Source: Galaxea fascicularis (taxonomy: Eukaryota > Cnidaria > Anthozoa > Scleractinia > Euphylliidae). Taken from it: 64,000 bases of DNA. Location of the stretch: NCBI GenBank assembly GCA_948470475.1, contig OX419339.1, positions 12,229,863 to 12,293,862 of the forward strand, written 5' to 3'. Shown here piece by piece: positions 42,448-54,872 of this stretch. Under the pieces are notes generated by a model. The model searched no databases. It worked only from the letters and a program-made list of their open reading frames with translations, and was not told the origin of the DNA. A program made the translations under genes and the position numbers. The stretch's first letter is position 1. Each line of letters starts with the position of its first letter.

Positions 42448-45400
42448 ATGGCGTCTTCCTTTCTAGAAGACCTATTCGAGAAAGAAGTAGATGAGAAGGA
42501 GGTCAGTGCAATGGTGGGATCGCTGGAAAGCCAGTTGGCATCGACGGCGATCCCTAGATCCCATCACAATGAAGTCAAACCTTCGGCGGTAGCTTCGAAA
42601 GCCAGCCCTAAACAAAGCAACATGACTAGCAAGGCGCCAAACCAAACGAGCCCGATTCAAAACCAAACCGTGACTGCGGTTCGTCCGGGCATTTCTTCAT
42701 CGCCAGTGCTGAGCGCGGGTGGCAACACCGCGATTACTACTGTTATCAACATCGCTCCTCGTCCGGCGGTCACCACAGCAGTTCCGTTAGCTCCCCGACC
42801 AGCAACCATGGCTGTTCTCGCTCCGAACTCTGGTTTTACGGGAGCACCTCGCTTCGTTACGACCATGATCAACGCGGACTTTAACCGGAACATTAATTTG
42901 ATAAGTCCCCAACAAATCGCGCTTGCTCCGCGAGCTGTGACGGGTAATGTGACAGTTTCAGGAAATCCTCAAACCATAACAGCGCCACGAATCATCCAGC
43001 AAATTCAACCGCGGCCCGTGGCGAACATGACAGTGAGGTCCGTAAATCCTCAAGTTGTGTTACAACAAGTGGCGGCCAGCTCGCCAATTCAACAGGACAA
43101 GAAGATTAACATCTTACAAACTCAGATTCGCCCAGTTCCGGCGAGTGTAAGCGTGTCGCAGAATGTTCCAATTAGGACTACACTTACCCCGATTCGGCCT
43201 CAAATAAATACAATACCTCCGGGCACTATCACCTACAGAATGCCTGTAAACCAAGTAGCGCTTGCAACTCCCAAAACTGAGGTTACGTCCACGGTGGGTA
43301 CTGTGACCCAAAATTCGAGCACTTCAAATGTAGCTATGCGTGTTGCTCAGCCTGTTACAGCTGCTTCACCAAAGCAGCAAAGTGTCAATAATGTTAGCAT
43401 AGCTGGCAGTCAGACCAAACCTCCACAACCGTCTTCCACACCGCAGACAGTCACACATTCTCAACAACAAGTTAATGTGGCTCAACTTGAACAAGTAAAA
43501 GAGCAAGCACTTAAATTAAAAAATTTCTTCAGTAACTTGATTAGGCTTGCATCAGACCAAAAATCTCCTGATGTTGGCAAGACTGTGAAAGAATTGGTTC
43601 AAGGTGTTATGGTGAGTTTTTGTGGTTGTTGGAAGTCAGACATTGGGAGGGGAGGGTCATTGTAAGGCAAGTTTGATCATAAGAGTAACAACCCATGAGA
43701 AAGACATTTGCAAACTGGTTAGATGCAAGCATGAGTGCAGCTATTATGAGCTCAAACTGGAAAAGAAAATTATTTTTGTCTGCATGCATTGCTGTTTGCA
43801 TCCAGCAAACCAGTGTTGCAAGTGAGAGTCCAACCGTATTATACACAGTAATCAGTGCTTTCAAACCATGTATTGGGTGATTATAGTACTAAAGCACCCA
43901 ACCCGAGTAGGTCATGTTATGTTTGTGCTTATCACCCATCAAGGCTTAAAGAAGCCACCTTTGCAGGGATTGCTGCTGATCACAATGAAAAGAAATTGTG
44001 GGTGTGTTCCTTTGAGATGATCCAGATCAGGATCAAATGACCCAAGATCACTCCGATCATGGCACACCAAAAGAACTGAGAAATCCACTCTGTGCAAGGG
44101 TTGCTCAGTTCCTTTGATGCACCAGATCACTGATCCTGATCTGGATCACCCTAAAGGAACACACCCTGTGTGTCCATTTTCAACCTCAGAGTAGCTTGCT
44201 ACCTTTACAGCTACTTGTAGCTAATAATGGAAGTGTTCCCGATAACTTCCAGATTCTGGGGTCCCAGAAGATTTTTATGGGGCCAGTAGACATGGGTCTT
44301 CCCATATTTTCTTACTCAACAACTCATTGTGTTGGATAAGTCAGCCAGCTGTTTTGGGTTTTTTGAACCAAGAACCTAGGGCCTGTTTCTTGAGAATCCT
44401 GAAAACTTTTCAGGTATGAAACACCATTTCTAAAACTGCGATATGCTTATTATTAAAAGCTGGTCTTTAACTTTGGTTTCAAGATACAAAAGGGCAAATT
44501 CCCTGCAAAATTCCATGCCTGAAAATGTCTTCCTTTTTGAGATACATAGAAAATTATGGCACCCAAAATAGGCCCAAAAAGTTTCAGGAGATTCAAGAAA
44601 CACTCGCCTGCTATCATCTGGAATACTGGATGGTAGCCTTGTAGTCATAGACATCTTCATAGATGCACAACATCATTCACATCTTCATGCTATCATCACA
44701 TACATTTGCATCATACAAAAACCAGGGTCAGCATTCTCTGGTGAAATTGTAAAATTGTACATTCAGTGTACTTTCTTTCTTGGAGAGCTTTTGCCTTTCA
44801 AACCATGGCAATGTGAGCATGATTGTCATACAACTTTACTGGTCTACCATTTTGATTGACTACATGGTATCAGAAAGAGAAGAACAAATATGTTGGAACA
44901 CTTCCTAAGCTGCTTTTGACACATACTCATTGTTATAGTTGCCAAGGGTAATTTTCTTTCTTTTTTATGCACTTAAAACTCCAAGTAGATATATACATTT
45001 ATTTTTACTTGTGAATGTGAATAATGAATAACAAAATAATTCTGAAATATTGATAGTAACCAAATGACATATCAGAGCTCATAACTGCTATGTGCTATTA
45101 CATTTCTGACTTTCAAACTAAAACCCTCTGAAAACTTTAGTTGACTGCCATACCTTCATCTAAAAATTCTGGCCTTTGCAACCCTGACTCTTGAAATTCT
45201 TTAGGCTTTCCATTGGATAGGTTCACATACTTTTGAATTTGACTAAAGAGTAATTGAAAAGTAAAGAGAGGAAAGTTGTTTACCAACTGCATGCATAAAT
45301 TGTGCTCACAGTGTCATGGTGTATTGTAACACAGTTGATTGTACTGACCTAAGATTGTTAGGTGACCTTCAATTTCTGTCTAATGCTCACGTACCACTTG

Positions 45401-48400
45401 AGGGTGGAAGTATATTTCTTACCACATTTTAGTGGATTTTGGATAAACATACCAAGATAGTAACCTATCTTGGTATTTACTAAATTGATGAAAAGAAAAT
45501 AGTTGGAGACATTATTGACCGTCAGGGATCTATGAATGCATCATAACTATGTGACCTTTAAAAAAAGTCTTACAAAGTGTGTGATACCTTAACAATATGG
45601 CAATGTTTAGCACACCTGACATGCATATATTTTAGCTTGTTCTTGGACTGCAACTTTTTTTGTAATAAAGAGATTTGTTTATGGTAGAGGTTTCTGTAGC
45701 AGGTTTGCTTTCTTACAGGAAGGAAAACTCACCGAAGAACAATTTGCTGCCAACCTACAAACAACACTCAACTCGCCACCCCAACCAAATCTTGTAGGCT
45801 TTTTAAAGGTAAGCATGATTGATTATTGATGTAATGTAACTGGTAACCTCCTTTTGTGGAATTCAATCTTTATGATCTTATGTAGTTTCAGTCACATAAT
45901 GTCAACATCTTTAGATTTATTTGAGCAACTCATTCCTCTAAGAATTGGCATTGAAGTATTAAAGCTAGATTACTCAACGATACTTAATGAATAATTTACT
46001 ACACTGTTACACTGACTGTGTTCAAGTAATGCTTGTCAATTATTGACAAGTGTAAAGTGAACTTATCATTCATTCATGACACTAATTCTTTCATGACAAA
46101 GTGACCAAGGATAGACATGACCATGGTAAAGTTCTCATCTCTTGTGACTTCCACTAAGTTATATGTCAATATCAACTTCATTTTTTTACAGAAAACACTA
46201 CCATTATTACGAGCGCAGTCAAGATTACCACAGTCGACCACTCCACAGAAGATCCTCCCTCAACAACCAATACAACAAAAGCCTGCAACACCTACCCATA
46301 CTGCCCCTCAACCAGGACAAAAACCAGGTGCCCAGGTGCAAAAAATACAAATAGTACCACAACCAGGTCAGCAGATGCTGAAACAAGTCATTCTCACACC
46401 GGCACAACAGCAGCAAATCCTTCGACGACAGCACCAACTCAATGCCCAGAGGGTTCTTTTGACAACATCGACAGGAGCAGTGTCTGCATCACAGGCTGTT
46501 TCCACTTCACGTAATGTGGTCATGGTACATGCTCCACCTGGCAGTGTCGGGACTAAAATGGTTGTAGCTCCAGTGAGGACTCAGGCAGGGACGACGGCTG
46601 CATCTGCCGCGGCTGCCGACAAACTAAAGCCAAAGGGTTTCACAGGGATTAGCAGGTACAATAGTGAATTCCCCCTGCCCCACCTCATTTTAATGACTTG
46701 CAACAGGGGAAGAAGGACTCCACTATGTTCTAATCCTTGTATTGTTATCGTATGAGTATTTCAGCTCAAATTGAAGACCAAATTTTGATTTTTCTTTGAA
46801 TTTTTTTTTTATAGTAGTGGGGATGATGATATTAATGATGTGACATCCATGGCTGGAGTTAATTTAATGGTAAGTTCTCCATCAGGATTTTACTGTTAAA
46901 TATTGTTTGTTTTGTTTTTTGGATTCCCTGCTAGCAAAGGCTCTTTTCCTGGTGTTCGCTGCCGGACTGGCGAAAAGAGACCTCTGCCATGGATCGAAAA
47001 TGGCTTTGATTTAACCGCCAACCACAGTCTTGGATGGCTCTATTTAAAACACATACTCCATGCGTTGTTCGCTGACTGCAACTTGAGCCCGTCGCGTCTC
47101 GCGCATTTCTTTACATTAATTCCGCTGTTATTTATTGAGCCCACATTGAGTGAAAGGTCACGTGCTATGAACAGCACGTGATGGCTTGGTCGCTAAGCCG
47201 CCGGAGCATGCTTAATATAGCCATTTTTTATCCATGGCAGAAGTCTCTTTTCTCCCGTCAGCGAACACCAGGAAAAGAGGCTCTGCAAGCAGGGAATTTT
47301 TTGGAGAGAGTGATTGTAATAAATAATTGTTTGACCCATTTGAACGAAGATAATCCAATAAGTTCATAAGATTAATTATTTGCCAGTCTTTGGAGAAATA
47401 GTAATAATTACTACCACTTTGTTGTGTTACATCTCTGGTTAATGATATATGACTAACTAACTGGGCTCGAAACTCCATTACTTAGTATCAGCAATTTTGG
47501 GGAAGTACTTTGGGCAAGTATGCCCTAAAAATGATTTTTTTTAAAGTGCTCATTGAGATGTTCAGTTTAAAGGCCCCTGGTACATTTACTGTATATTATA
47601 CTATCGACTGAACCTGTGTTCTGCTTATTATCCAGCATATTATTTTAGTCTATGTTCAGTCAGTCTAATTTATTGTAACTTTTCACAAAAACTTTGTTTA
47701 TTAACATGCTGTATTCACATGCTCTTTTTACAGGAAGAAAGCCAGAGAATTTTGGCCATCAATTCAGACTTGTTAAGTACCCAGACTAGAAGCTGTAAAG
47801 ATGAACCATTTCTAAATATTTCACCACTTCAGAAAAAAATAGAAGCATTAGGTCAGTTTAAAACATCTGTCTGTAGCTTATTGTGAACACTAAAGCCTCC
47901 TGCAGACTGTTATCAGACAGTTATCAAGGACACATGATACTCAATCAGTATTACACTGTACTTTGAGGGTTATTTTGGGCAATAGATGACATAAGTAAAT
48001 TCAATGACAGTGATGTAGTGAAGCCATAAAAATATGAGTCTTACATGTGACAAAATGCTAAAATGTGATTCTTGAGTACTGGTCACAAAAATGCCAGAAA
48101 CATTTTGAGCTATCAAGTTTTTTTATTTTACATCTCATAAATTTAATTCGGTTGAAATCCCTGTTTTGAGGTAAAATCAAAGCTTTGCTATCATATACTG
48201 CTGCTATTGTAGTTAACAAAGTTTAAGCAATACATCAGATGTAGGGCTCGAAATAACTGCCGGTCAACGGACAAAGTCCGGTCAGAATTGGGTATTGACT
48301 GGACAAATCGGTGGATTGCCGGACATTTTGTCCGGTCATTTGTGCTTTTCAAGACCAAGAAAATTTAATTTTGAGCTATTTCAGGGGGCATTGTTCATGT

Positions 48401-51400
48401 TCCCGAAAAGCATCATCGTTCAAGCAATCTGCGGTCACTTTTGCAATAATTAAGATTGTCCAAATTGTTCAAATTTGACCGGCTCAAAACGAGGTATGTT
48501 CGAGCAAAAACATGTTCCGGTAGTTATTATTTCGAGCCCTGCATCGGACAAAATACAGTGCCAGTGAATTATTTTTGTCTGTAGCATTTGAAATCATTTT
48601 GTTGGAATCTTACATTGTATAACGTACAAATTTTATGGCTAATCTTGGAAAATAGGATCTAAGATGGCAAACTGTGTTTTTCGTTTTACAGCAAGAAAAC
48701 GTGGCGTATCGGATGTGTCTCAAGAAGTCCTCAGTTTAGTATCACACGCAACTGAACAAAGACTAAGGAACATTTTAGAAAAAATATCCACAATTAGCTT
48801 GCATCGACTTGAAGTTTACAGGGTACGTGAAACTGAGCTTAAACCGGTGAAATGAGATTGTTACTGCCCAGGAACAGTGTAACAAAGGAACAAAGCCCTA
48901 ATCAATGACCTCGTATTAATTGTATCTCCTGAGCATTCGTGTGCTGATAACCCATTGCCGGATTAGCTTGCTTAAAGGGGCATTGTCACGCTATTGTACC
49001 ATCACTTTAAAGAGGTTTAAACTGTCAATGCATTAGTGGAAACCTTGAAATAATGGTCTAGTTTTGCTGCCCTAGACTGTAGTACTGCGTTGATACTATA
49101 AACTCCTGTATTCCATCAGAGAATTCGCATGCCAGGAATCGCTTTAATATGAATAATCTGTTCTTTTCCCTCGTTAGGACGATCCAGCGTACGAAGTGGG
49201 CTTGGATATAAGGTCTCAGCTTCGGGTCTTTGAGCAGATAGACGAAGTAGAGAGAAAAAAGCGAGATGCTAGAGAAAGGGACATTCTAATGCGGGCTGCT
49301 AAGGTAAGTGAATCTCTTCACTAGTTATTGAGTAGGACTCATGAGATTGGATGTCGGTCTTTTTCTGCTTTTACTTCTGTATTTCTCGCACAAATTGTAT
49401 GATTTTAAATTTAGTTTCTTTTCTTCTAACAGAGCCGGTCAAGACAAGAGGATCCGGAACAAGCGAGACTCAAAGAGAAAGCGAAGCAGGTATAATATAT
49501 CACATGGTCAGAAGAAGTACACTTTTTTATGAAGAATATTGTTTATCCGGTCGACGCTGAATATTCTTTTTTTTCTACCGATTTTAGGCTGAAAATATTG
49601 TGTATATTCGTAGTTTATAGCGTATTACATTGCCGTTTACTATCATAACTTTATCGCGTTGAAATAATTTTGGAGCCAGACTGAAGCCAATAAAGCCTGA
49701 TATGACACTCTTGCAAAAATGTTGTTAGCGTCGAACATGCGGCTGCTACTAGTGTTGTTTTTGTTTTTGTTTTTTTGGCTAGTTTGCCAAAAAGAAGAAT
49801 TTTATACGGTTTAGTTAAAACATATGGTTGTATTGTATTTACTTTTGCACCACGCAAAATTATATTCTTTTTGAAATCTCAGCCTCGCGTTTATTCTTAA
49901 AATATTCTTGAGTAAAATTTCGTAAATTTCAGCCTCGATATTCTTATTAAATATATTTTAATGAAAAAAAAAAAGAGTGCACGGTTAGTTATTCTCTCTC
50001 TATGGGAATGTGATAAAGTTCTTCGGCGCAGAGCTCCTGGTCATGAGATAATGAGGACCTCTGACTGGAGACATTTCAAACTAATGATCTTTCTCGTAGG
50101 CTATTGCTTAGATAGCGTAGATACCTCATTTTTTTGTACAATACGGATTACAGCAACATAGCGATTTCATCTTATACACGCTCCTTAACAACTAAACTCA
50201 AAACTCTTTGTTAGCTAACAAGTGTGGTAAACATTTTTTCCTAAGCTACAACAAGAGGAAGAAGAATTAATTCGCAAGCGAGCAGCTAATTCAACGGCGC
50301 TGGCCGCCATTGGACCAAGGAAAAAGAGAAAATTAGACGAAGCGCTTGAGGGAAGTTCATCTGCTTCAAATGCGGTAGGTATATTTCCCCATTTAGCCTT
50401 GATTTGCCCGCAGTCGACGAGTTTGACTTGCAATTCTGTAATTTACCTGACTTTGTGTCGGTCATGAAAACGAAACTGGTTTGAGAAATTATAAACCAGA
50501 AACAAATTTAGACCAAAGCGCATAGCCTGCTACACTTAGGCTCGGTTCAAACGTCGAACCTCTCATGTGCCGAATCGAATGCTAATTAGGAAACTCTTTT
50601 GTTACATTCGGCAGATGAAAAGTTCGTCTTATGAACCGGGCCTTATTCAGCAATAGTACGATGACTTTAGAAAATATGCCAAAGTTGTTGAATTTTTGTA
50701 GAATTGTCGATTTGTGCTAGCTGGTTTTTTTAGGTTTGCAGCACTTACGATACTCGTGTGTTCGAAGTAGTAGTCATATTGTATCAGTTTTTTAGAAGTT
50801 CTTTTCTTGTTCTTTCATATTGTCAGTTGAAGCATTGTACAGCATCATGAACTGATGGATGAGCACTCTCTAAGTACTTGCTTATTATTATCATTATCGT
50901 TATCGCTATGATCATCATTATCACTATTATCGTTATCATTATCATTATAGTTGTCTTTATCATCATCGTTATCATTATCGTTATCATTATCATCATCATT
51001 ATCATTATCATCGTTATCATTATGATTATGATTATCATCATCATTATTAGTCAGGTTAAAGGTAGGAATAATAACTCTGAAATTGTTTGCCAAACGCACG
51101 GTGTTTCAGCCGACCATTCATTTACCAGGCAACTTTTAAAGCAATCTTGTAAGGCGTCCAGTTAAAACTGCCCACTGACTTCCAGGAAACAACGAGTGGA
51201 CAAAGAGGAAAGCAGTTTTGTGGCGATTTTGGGTGGCCAATGTCTCTCAATGCTAAACCTTAAGCTGCCCACCGTACTACTGTTATTTGAAAATATTTGC
51301 CGTTTTACTTGTTCCTTTGTAGGCTTCTTCCTCCCATTCGTCTTCGCCGTCTTCTTCCTCTTTACAAGGAAATCAGAAAGACACTCGACAGCAGGTGAGA

Positions 51401-51888
51401 AAGGAACATAAATAATAGTGCTTTTAAATCAGATTAGTGGTTCCAACAATGTTGAACATGCCATGGAAACATTTGTCCTGTGGTAAAGATCGCAAGGCTG
51501 TCTTTGGGTATGTTATCCTTTTTTTCTGTTTTTTGACAGCCTGCATTGTCGTCAAAATTTCGTTGGTCCGCTTACATTTCACCGGGAACACGACTCGTCA
51601 CATTTGTCACAAGTCACGTCATCCCTTAACCTTTTAAACTTTAAGATTAAAATTCTAATTTGTGGCCCTTACATTGTATTTGTTTTGGCTCTTCCTCTTT
51701 AGAGGAAGATGCCCTGTTCATTTTTGTCCCGGCAAAATGCACTCTTTCTCATACTTTATTTCGTTTGTCTGATGCAGGTTCCTCGCCAAAGAATGCGGCG
51801 AGTGCTTCTCAAAGATCTTATATTCGTCATGGAACAAGAAAAAGAAACTACGAAATCGTTATTATTATACAAAGCGTTGCTAAAATAG
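42448..51888 (+). CDS. TAF4: Transcription initiation factor TFIID subunit 4
   Basis: Eleven exons: 42448-43611, 45719-45808, 46192-46655, 46815-46869, 47734-47851, 48692-48822, 49178-49303, 49433-49489, 50246-50374, 51323-51394, 51778-51888; phases close to 838 aa. The frame is open upstream to 42,370, but MASSFLEDLFEKEVDE followed by VGSLESQL aligns with the family N-terminus, so 42,448 was chosen. Residues about 40-350 are low-complexity Pro/Ala/Val/Gln. The TAFH/NHR1 helix bundle begins at QALKLKNFFSNLIRLA (end of exon 1). The C-terminal half carries DDDINDVTSMAGVNLM, RSCKDEPFL, the histone-fold region with VSHATEQRLRNILEKIS, SRSRQEDPEQARLK, LAAIGPRKKRK, and the terminal SLLLYKALLK. TAF4 pairs with TAF12 in TFIID and contacts activators. 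Nuclear. Confidence 0.95.
44000..44166. mobile_element. 167-bp MITE, TIR GGGTGTGTTCCTTT (TAF4 intron 1)
   Basis: GGGTGTGTTCCTTTGAGATG at the left is mirrored by AAAGGAACACACCC at the right. The arms of about 38 bases include GATCCAGATCAGGATCA, which recurs inverted. Confidence 0.75.
44381..44607. mobile_element. 227-bp MITE, TIR GCCTGTTTCTTGA (TAF4 intron 1)
   Basis: GCCTGTTTCTTGAGAATCCT and AGGAGATTCAAGAAACACTC form imperfect inverted repeats of about 33 bases. The interior is non-coding. Confidence 0.6.
46924..47296. mobile_element. 373-bp Mutator-like MITE with 9-bp TSD (TAF4 intron 4)
   Basis: The left arm TTCCCTGCTAGCAAAGGCTC and right arm ending CTCTGCAAGCAGGGAA match for about 80 bases, through TTTTCCTGGTGTTCGCTG and GCCATGGAT. 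TTTTTTGGA is duplicated at 46,915-46,923 and 47,297-47,305. It lies 54 bases after exon 4 of TAF4. Related in terminus and TSD length to 26,942 and 28,336. Confidence 0.85.
48243..48540. mobile_element. 298-bp MITE, TIR AGGGCTCGAAATAA (TAF4 intron 5)
   Basis: TAGGGCTCGAAATAACTGCC at the left and TAGTTATTATTTCGAGCCCT at the right. The interior repeats CCGGTCA/GGACAAA phrases. No clear target duplication. Confidence 0.7.
50880..51055. repeat. TTATCA/TTATCG-type microsatellite (TAF4 intron 9)
   Basis: About 175 bases of ATTATCATTATCGTTATC units; long frames on both strands here are artefacts. Confidence 0.9.
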
Positions 51889-51984
51889 CTCATCACAGCT
51901 CCGTGGTGAATATTACGACGTAATCACATCTGCTGGATAAACTTCCTGGTTCGTCAACTTTTTGTCACCCAACGCTTTCTGGAA

Positions 51985-51990
51985 TAAAAT
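51985..51990 (+). terminator. Poly(A) signal of TAF4
   Basis: AATAAA 97 bases after the stop codon, followed at once by ATGTGTGTGTGAC, a GU-rich downstream element. Confidence 0.7.
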
Positions 51991-53400
51991 GTGTGTGTGA
52001 CAATAACAAGACAAATAACAGAAGTTGAGGATGCAGAAAAAAAATCTGCGCTAGTACGCAGAAATTTCACAGAACAAATCACTTTCAATGAGCACTTTGT
52101 TAAAATCAAATGTTCAAACATTCCAAAAATAGGACCTATATTAATTGTCAAATACAAGTTTGCGGGGAAGATTTTGCTCAGATTTTGAGTATAATACATA
52201 AACCTTTTAAACGTGCTGATGACCTCGTTATCCACAGCTTGAATGCACCTTTGTAGTAACCTTCCATTGCCAAGATCTTTTTTTTTTTTGAGCATGATAA
52301 CTGTGATGCCAGGTTAGCGTGCACTTTGGCTCCAAAATTGTTACTGTTCATAGAGATATTCCTAATACATTTTCACCCTCAGGCTTGACCTGTGCTTAAC
52401 TTTACCTTGCGTGTGAATTTTGCTTTTAAAAACATTCTCAAGGAGCGAGGCAAAGACTTCATTGAACTCGTGACTGTGGTCAGTGTTAATCAGCCTTCGA
52501 ACTTTCGGCTCCGAAGTTCACACTGCAAAATATTTATTTAACATATGACTACGCGGTCGAAAATTTTAGCCACTGTTTACTGTATAACGAACACCACTGC
52601 ATGAAATAACTTCAGAGTAGCTTTTGTGTGAGTGGTCACGTTTTAATGTTTCATCTTCTTCAGGCTGTGATATCAGTACATTATAAATAATTACTAATTA
52701 TTCTGCGAACTCGCGCGGAACATCGCCAGATACCAAGCCGACGAGGCCGTAGACCGAGTCGGCTAGAACCACAAGATTGAACAGGGTATTACTTAAGCTT
52801 TTCTTTTTGACGGTTTTCATAGTCAACGACATATATCTATATAAAGCCCCCTTGGCAATGGAAGGGGTACAACCCATCGAAGTCCAACTACGCAGGATAT
52901 TGCTGAACAGGTTCAGGTTTTCTTTTCGTTGTGCTATTTGTTTCAACATAATGTTATTTGTCGTTGGTGTAATTTTCGTATACGGTAACTCGTGTAGGTA
53001 GGATATGAAAATGAAGTCTCAACTTCGTATTTAGGTACAAATACCTTTCGTGATGGTTTGAATTAAACAAAACGCGAATTTCTATGAAGTTGTTGAGTGG
53101 TGCACTGCGGGTCAAAAAAAGCGCACAGAGCATACGGAAAGTTACGAAGTGAGTTGGACAGGATCTGCTTTTGTTATGCATTAGTGCAAACGTAAGCAAG
53201 TTTTCCATTGTTTATCAGTCGAGGGCTGCTAGGTGATTTCCCCCTTTAAGTGGCAGCCAAAAAAGTTTCAAAAGTTTGGTACAACATTTTCAACGTGTGT
53301 AGCGCACTGCGTGTCTTATCTCGAGACGTAGTGACCCTTTTAGTTTTGTCACAAATTGTCCCTTGTTAGTGTTAGTGTAAGATGTCTTTCACGGGAACAT

Positions 53401-53417
<17 letters not shown>

Positions 53418-53441
<24 letters not shown>

Positions 53442-53585
53442 AGAGCATCGCACCGGAATCGCGAGGTCACGGGTTCAATCCCCGTTGAAGTCCTGAATTT
53501 TTTTCAGGCTTCTTTACGCAATTGTACAAATTGCGATCACAACTGCGACGATCATTCTTCATTTAATTACTCCCTTTCTTGCTCC
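53418..53585 (+). mobile_element. tRNA-derived SINE with complete tRNA-like head
   Basis: From about 53,420 a full cloverleaf can be drawn: acceptor GGCTTCA/TGAAGTC, D arm TAGCTCAGTTGGTAGAGC, anticodon arm TCGCA-CCGGAAT-CGCGA, short variable loop, T arm ACGGG-TTCAATC-CCCGT. The loop would present GGA (Ser), but position 33 is C rather than the near-universal U, and the short variable loop does not suit tRNA-Ser. A conserved-looking tail (CCTGAATTTTTTTCAGGCTT, then GCAATTGTACAAATTGC) follows. A SINE or tRNA pseudogene is therefore preferred over a working tRNA gene. Confidence 0.65.
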
Positions 53586-53822
53586 TGCTACTAGAATCCT
53601 CTGGCCACAAACGTCGAAGTGCGTGCCTTGCCGTCCACCGCTAGTTACGTTCCTACTTATAATTGACTAGAATCTTCGGGCAGACTATGTCATGAACTTG
53701 AATTTGGGCAGCCTTCTTTACCTTGCGAACAATGTTAATAACTGAATCTCGTCGTTTGGATCCGCCTCGAGCTCCATCGGTTCATGTCCGGAGCACCGGT
53801 CAACAGAAACTGGAAGACTACC

Positions 53823-54630
53823 TTAGTTAACTCTTTTTGCCTGGGCCTGTTGCTTTGACTGCTTTGACTGGGCATCCTCTGTCATTCTCAGATGTCGCAT
53901 CATCTTTGATGACTGCAGGCTCTGTAAGCTGCATCGCCGCTGTGTTGGCATTAAACATCTCGAAAAAGGTCTGAAAATACTCGATGTACGCGCAAAGTTT
54001 TGTGCGCCACCACGATGAATGCTGATGAAAGCAGTGAATAGCGTCGCCGTAAACAGAGTACACCTTCCATCATCAGTGTTGAAGTAGTAATATTTGTCTG
54101 GTTTAGCCGACCTGAGATTAACCTGAAAGTTAGCTCAGAAATGTTGAGGCAAGTCGTCTTCACTTACTGATGATAACAGTTGTAAGCGGCATTTAAAAAC
54201 GCAATGCAAAAGTTAGGCGTGCACCAATGAGAGGTGGCGATGTGATCACGCATTTCCTGCTGCAATATGACTCATATTGTTACATAAAAAAAATAACCGT
54301 TAAAATCTAGAATTCCAACGAACCGAGTAAATAGCGGAGGAAATATTGATTATAGCTAGAATATCAATATTTCCACCGCTATTAATTCGTTTCGTTGGAT
54401 TTTTTTATATAAACGTTTGATGTCACACACCACGATTGCACTACCTGTGCTCGAACCACCCCTCCTACGCGCCTGACTGCCTTTCGATCACACACTTCCC
54501 TCTCACTTGAAGTGTAGTGCTGCACGGAGCCCACAGTTAGGGTGATAAGGATTGACACCACATAAGCTGCGAAGATACCAGTAATGTGCCACGTGTCCAA
54601 AAAGTCACCCGTTGTGACGTGAATCAGCAT
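53823..54630 (-). CDS. Unrecognised three-exon gene, small predicted membrane protein
   Basis: Three minus-strand exons: 54630-54445, 54259-54168, 54111-53823; 188 aa, all phases consistent. Exon 1 starts MLIHVTTGDFLDTWHIT, followed by a hydrophobic segment ITGIFAAYVVSILITLTVGS, then a basic stretch. Exon 2 encodes RDHIATSHWCTPNFC and NAAYNCYH. Exon 3 has KPDKYYYFNTDDGRC, a second hydrophobic stretch CTLFTATLFTAFISI, and a Ser/Gln/Lys-rich tail ending before TAA at 53,823. The exon 2 acceptor is a GCAGCAG tandem, permitting gain or loss of one Gln. No family was recognised. Exon 3 also has a second open frame (54,063-53,827) that looks protein-like but does not connect in phase. It starts 243 bp from the KLHL gene, head-to-head. 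A foldback repeat sits in intron 1. Confidence 0.5.
54311..54402. repeat. 92-bp foldback in intron 1 of the small membrane-protein gene
   Basis: AATTCCAACGAACCGAGTAA at the left is mirrored by TTAATTCGTTTCGTTGGATT. The arms of about 42 bases contain TAGCGGAGGAAATATTGAT. Confidence 0.7.
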
Positions 54631-54872
54631 TCTTTGTTTGTGACAGTTTGTCACTGTGCACTGGCGCCATGTGGTGTGCGGTATCAGCTTACAGACACAA
54701 CCGAGACAGAACCGTCAACCTCTGCAGGCAGTGTTCTAACTGAAATGAGGAGTATTTCAGGGTAGTTCAATGTAAGCTTACATAAGTGAATTAGCACGAA
54801 AGTAAATGCAGGAGCTTATATTTTAAAGATTATATTCAAGACAGCGATTCAGTGGATTCAGCGTCGACCTCC
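54631..54872. promoter_or_regulatory. Candidate bidirectional promoter, membrane-protein gene / KLHL gene
   Basis: 242 bases between divergent start codons 54,630 (minus) and 54,873 (plus). No TATA box clearly placed. Valid only if the minus-strand gene is real. Confidence 0.35.

Larger units (their letters stand above)
51889..53822. other. Intergenic region downstream of TAF4
   Basis: Contains the TAF4 3' UTR with a good poly(A) signal, a tRNA-derived SINE at 53,418, and otherwise AT-rich sequence. Frames at 51,954-52,295 and 52,698-53,208 show no domain and are not called. Confidence 0.4.

Noticed and set aside
50823..51165. Ile/Met- and Asn/Asp-rich open frames
   Set aside because: Produced by the TTATCA-type microsatellite in TAF4 intron 9.
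53827..54063. 78-codon minus-strand frame with protein-like composition
   Set aside because: It starts with a GTG at a poor acceptor and does not connect in phase with the upstream exon. The frame 54111-53823 does, so that was preferred, with doubt recorded.
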